Source of the DNA: Hyphomicrobiales bacterium
Lineage (GTDB): Bacteria; Pseudomonadota; Alphaproteobacteria; Rhizobiales; Beijerinckiaceae
DNA: 6,795 nt
Assembly (NCBI GenBank): GCA_015655535.1
Contig: JAATEW010000032.1
Coordinates: forward strand, 1-6,795
Direction: 5' to 3'
The notes beneath the pieces were generated by a model, which saw nothing but the letters and a program-made list of their open reading frames with translations, ran no database searches and had not been told where the DNA came from. Positions 5,975-6,795 of the stretch are shown here, piece by piece. The translations under genes and the position numbers were made by a program. Position 1 is the stretch's first letter. Every line of letters begins with the position of its first letter.

Positions 5975-6674
5975 GCAGGAAAGCGTGCTCGAAGTCTGGA
6001 AACAGGATCAGGGCGGCCGCTTCGCGCTTTTAAAGTCCTATCCGATCTGCCGCTTCTCGGGCACGCTCGGTCCGAAGAAGAGCGAAGGCGATCACCAGGC
6101 TCCCGAGGGCTTCTACGAGATCACAGCGGACCAGTTGAATCCTTTTTCGCACGAATATCTTGCCTTCAACGTGGGATTCCCGAATGCCTTCGATCAATCG
6201 CTCGGGCGGACGGGTAGTTTTGTGATGGTACATGGCGGATGCCGGTCGGTCGGATGTTACGCCATGACCGATGCGCAAATGGATGAGATCTATGGGCTCG
6301 CCTACGAGGCCTTCCAGGCCGGCCAGGACAAGATCCAGTTGCAGGCCTTTCCATTCCGCATGATCGAGCAGAACCTCGTACAGCATAGCGACGATCCGAA
6401 CGCGCCGTTCTGGGCGATGCTTAAAAACGGCAGCGACGCCTTTCAGGCCTCAAGAATACCGCCGACAGTTGCAGTCTGCGGACAGCAATATGTTTTCAAC
6501 GCGCGGTTGCCTGTCCAAGACCTCGATCCAGTGGCGCCCTGTCCGCCCGGGATTGCGCCAGCCGCGGTCGCTTTCAATGGCACGGCGGAACAACATGCCG
6601 CGAAGCCGCGCCCAGCACCTCTGCCGGAGCAAGTTGGCAACGGGACCGATCCGGCTGGCACGATCGCGCGCTAA
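5778..6674 (+). CDS. YafK-type L,D-transpeptidase-fold lipoprotein (YkuD domain)
   Basis: A 298-residue murein enzyme of the YkuD (L,D-transpeptidase) fold, YafK branch. From TTG 5778 the protein opens with a lipoprotein signal (RALILLARAFVLVFAALALAGC), LAGC being the lipobox with lipidated Cys26. GPKKSEGDHQAPEGFYEI (98-115) and the catalytic stretch VHGGCRSVGCYAMTD (151-165), with His152 and nucleophile Cys160, match the family signature. FWAMLKNGSDAF (211-222) and QQYVFN (236-241) are further YafK-like landmarks; the tail is Pro/Ala-rich. It should act in the periplasm, anchored to a membrane, forming or cleaving peptidoglycan cross-links or protein-peptidoglycan bonds; E. coli YafK (DpaA) releases Lpp from peptidoglycan, but the activity of this protein cannot be read from sequence. 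TTG is chosen because it gives a standard signal peptide with GAAGG/GAGG upstream; GTG 5745 would add 11 residues including a Trp and Cys. No functional link to the iron genes is evident. Confidence 0.9.
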   Translation: MNPIRALILLARAFVLVFAALALAGCAGFGGPERVVKTGTVQPSMLRLMAGLDMERGAPLLIRLYKQESVLEVWKQDQGGRFALLKSYPICRFSGTLGPKKSEGDHQAPEGFYEITADQLNPFSHEYLAFNVGFPNAFDQSLGRTGSFVMVHGGCRSVGCYAMTDAQMDEIYGLAYEAFQAGQDKIQLQAFPFRMIEQNLVQHSDDPNAPFWAMLKNGSDAFQASRIPPTVAVCGQQYVFNARLPVQDLDPVAPCPPGIAPAAVAFNGTAEQHAAKPRPAPLPEQVGNGTDPAGTIAR

Positions 6675-6692
6675 GTCTCACCGAACACCCAG

Positions 6693-6722
6693 CTTAGAAC
6701 CTATATAAATCATTGGATTTGC
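6693..6722 (+). promoter_or_regulatory. Irr/ICE-like element, copy C, near right edge
   Basis: CTTAGAA (6693-6699) is identical to copy A, TATAAA follows at 6704-6709, and AAATCATTG (6707-6715) matches copy B. ATT (6712-6714) and TTGC (6719-6722) fall at the shared offsets, and 11 of 14 defined Irr-box positions match in the first 17 bases. The element lies 18 bases after the lipoprotein stop. No gene start is recognisable from 6723 to 6795: the only ATG (6723) reads 16 codons to a stop. By analogy with copies A and B, a gene start would be expected from about 6763 to just past the edge. Confidence 0.48.
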
Positions 6723-6795
6723 ATGGCTAAGTCAGCTGCGCTACTTCCTGTGAAGCGGCGGCTCGTTTGCTGATCACCGGGCCGGTCGCTGGGGC

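Noticed and set aside
6723..6773. ATG 6723 reading 16 codons as a gene start
   Set aside because: It stops after 16 codons, overlaps the end of the Irr-like element and lacks a ribosome binding site.
1..6795. CRISPR array, insertion sequence, tRNA or rRNA
   Set aside because: No regularly spaced repeats, no transposase-like frame or terminal repeats, and no cloverleaf or rRNA-like stretch were seen on either strand.

Overview
The window looks like a piece of an alphaproteobacterial chromosome, most likely Hyphomicrobiales (rhizobial or Beijerinckiaceae-like). This rests on the fairly GC-rich coding sequence, the gene families present, and intergenic sites that resemble the Irr/ICE iron operators of that order. 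The taxonomy is inferred from style, not from a marker gene. The theme is iron acquisition by cell-surface signalling.

Layout. At the left edge (1-499, minus strand) is the first 166 codons of an exported multicopper oxidase with its HTHG copper motif; it runs out of the window. A divergent spacer of about 500 bp follows, AT-rich in its right half. Next is a three-gene plus-strand cluster: a FecI-type ECF sigma factor (1000-1494), a FecR-type anti-sigma/signal transducer (1579-2568) and an 834-residue TonB-dependent siderophore receptor with an N-terminal STN signalling domain (2671-5175). After a possible hairpin terminator and a 151-bp spacer comes a second FecI-like gene (5327 onward). It keeps sigma region 2, but recognisable sequence stops near 5706 and region 4 is absent. 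An AT-rich patch with a 15-bp palindrome joins it to a YafK-type (YkuD-fold) lipoprotein (5778-6674). The last 120 bases contain no recognisable gene.

How the genes would work together. Ligand binding at the outer-membrane receptor would be passed by its STN domain to the periplasmic end of FecR, which would release or activate the sigma factor to transcribe the receptor gene. In support, the fecR and receptor leader regions share a two-block element, TTTCAGA-N16-TCGTC, with identical spacing, which looks like an ECF promoter. The receptor start codon also follows a hairpin that buries its Shine-Dalgarno sequence.

The most unusual signal is a gapless 30-bp element, TTAGA-N5-TNTAAA-N2-ATT-N4-TTGC, found three times on the plus strand: before each sigma gene (876-905 and 5234-5263) and after the lipoprotein gene near the right edge (6693-6722). 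Its first 17 bp resemble an Irr box, so it may tie these units into one iron regulon. It also predicts another iron-regulated gene starting at or just beyond the right edge. No CRISPR array, insertion sequence, tRNA or rRNA is visible.
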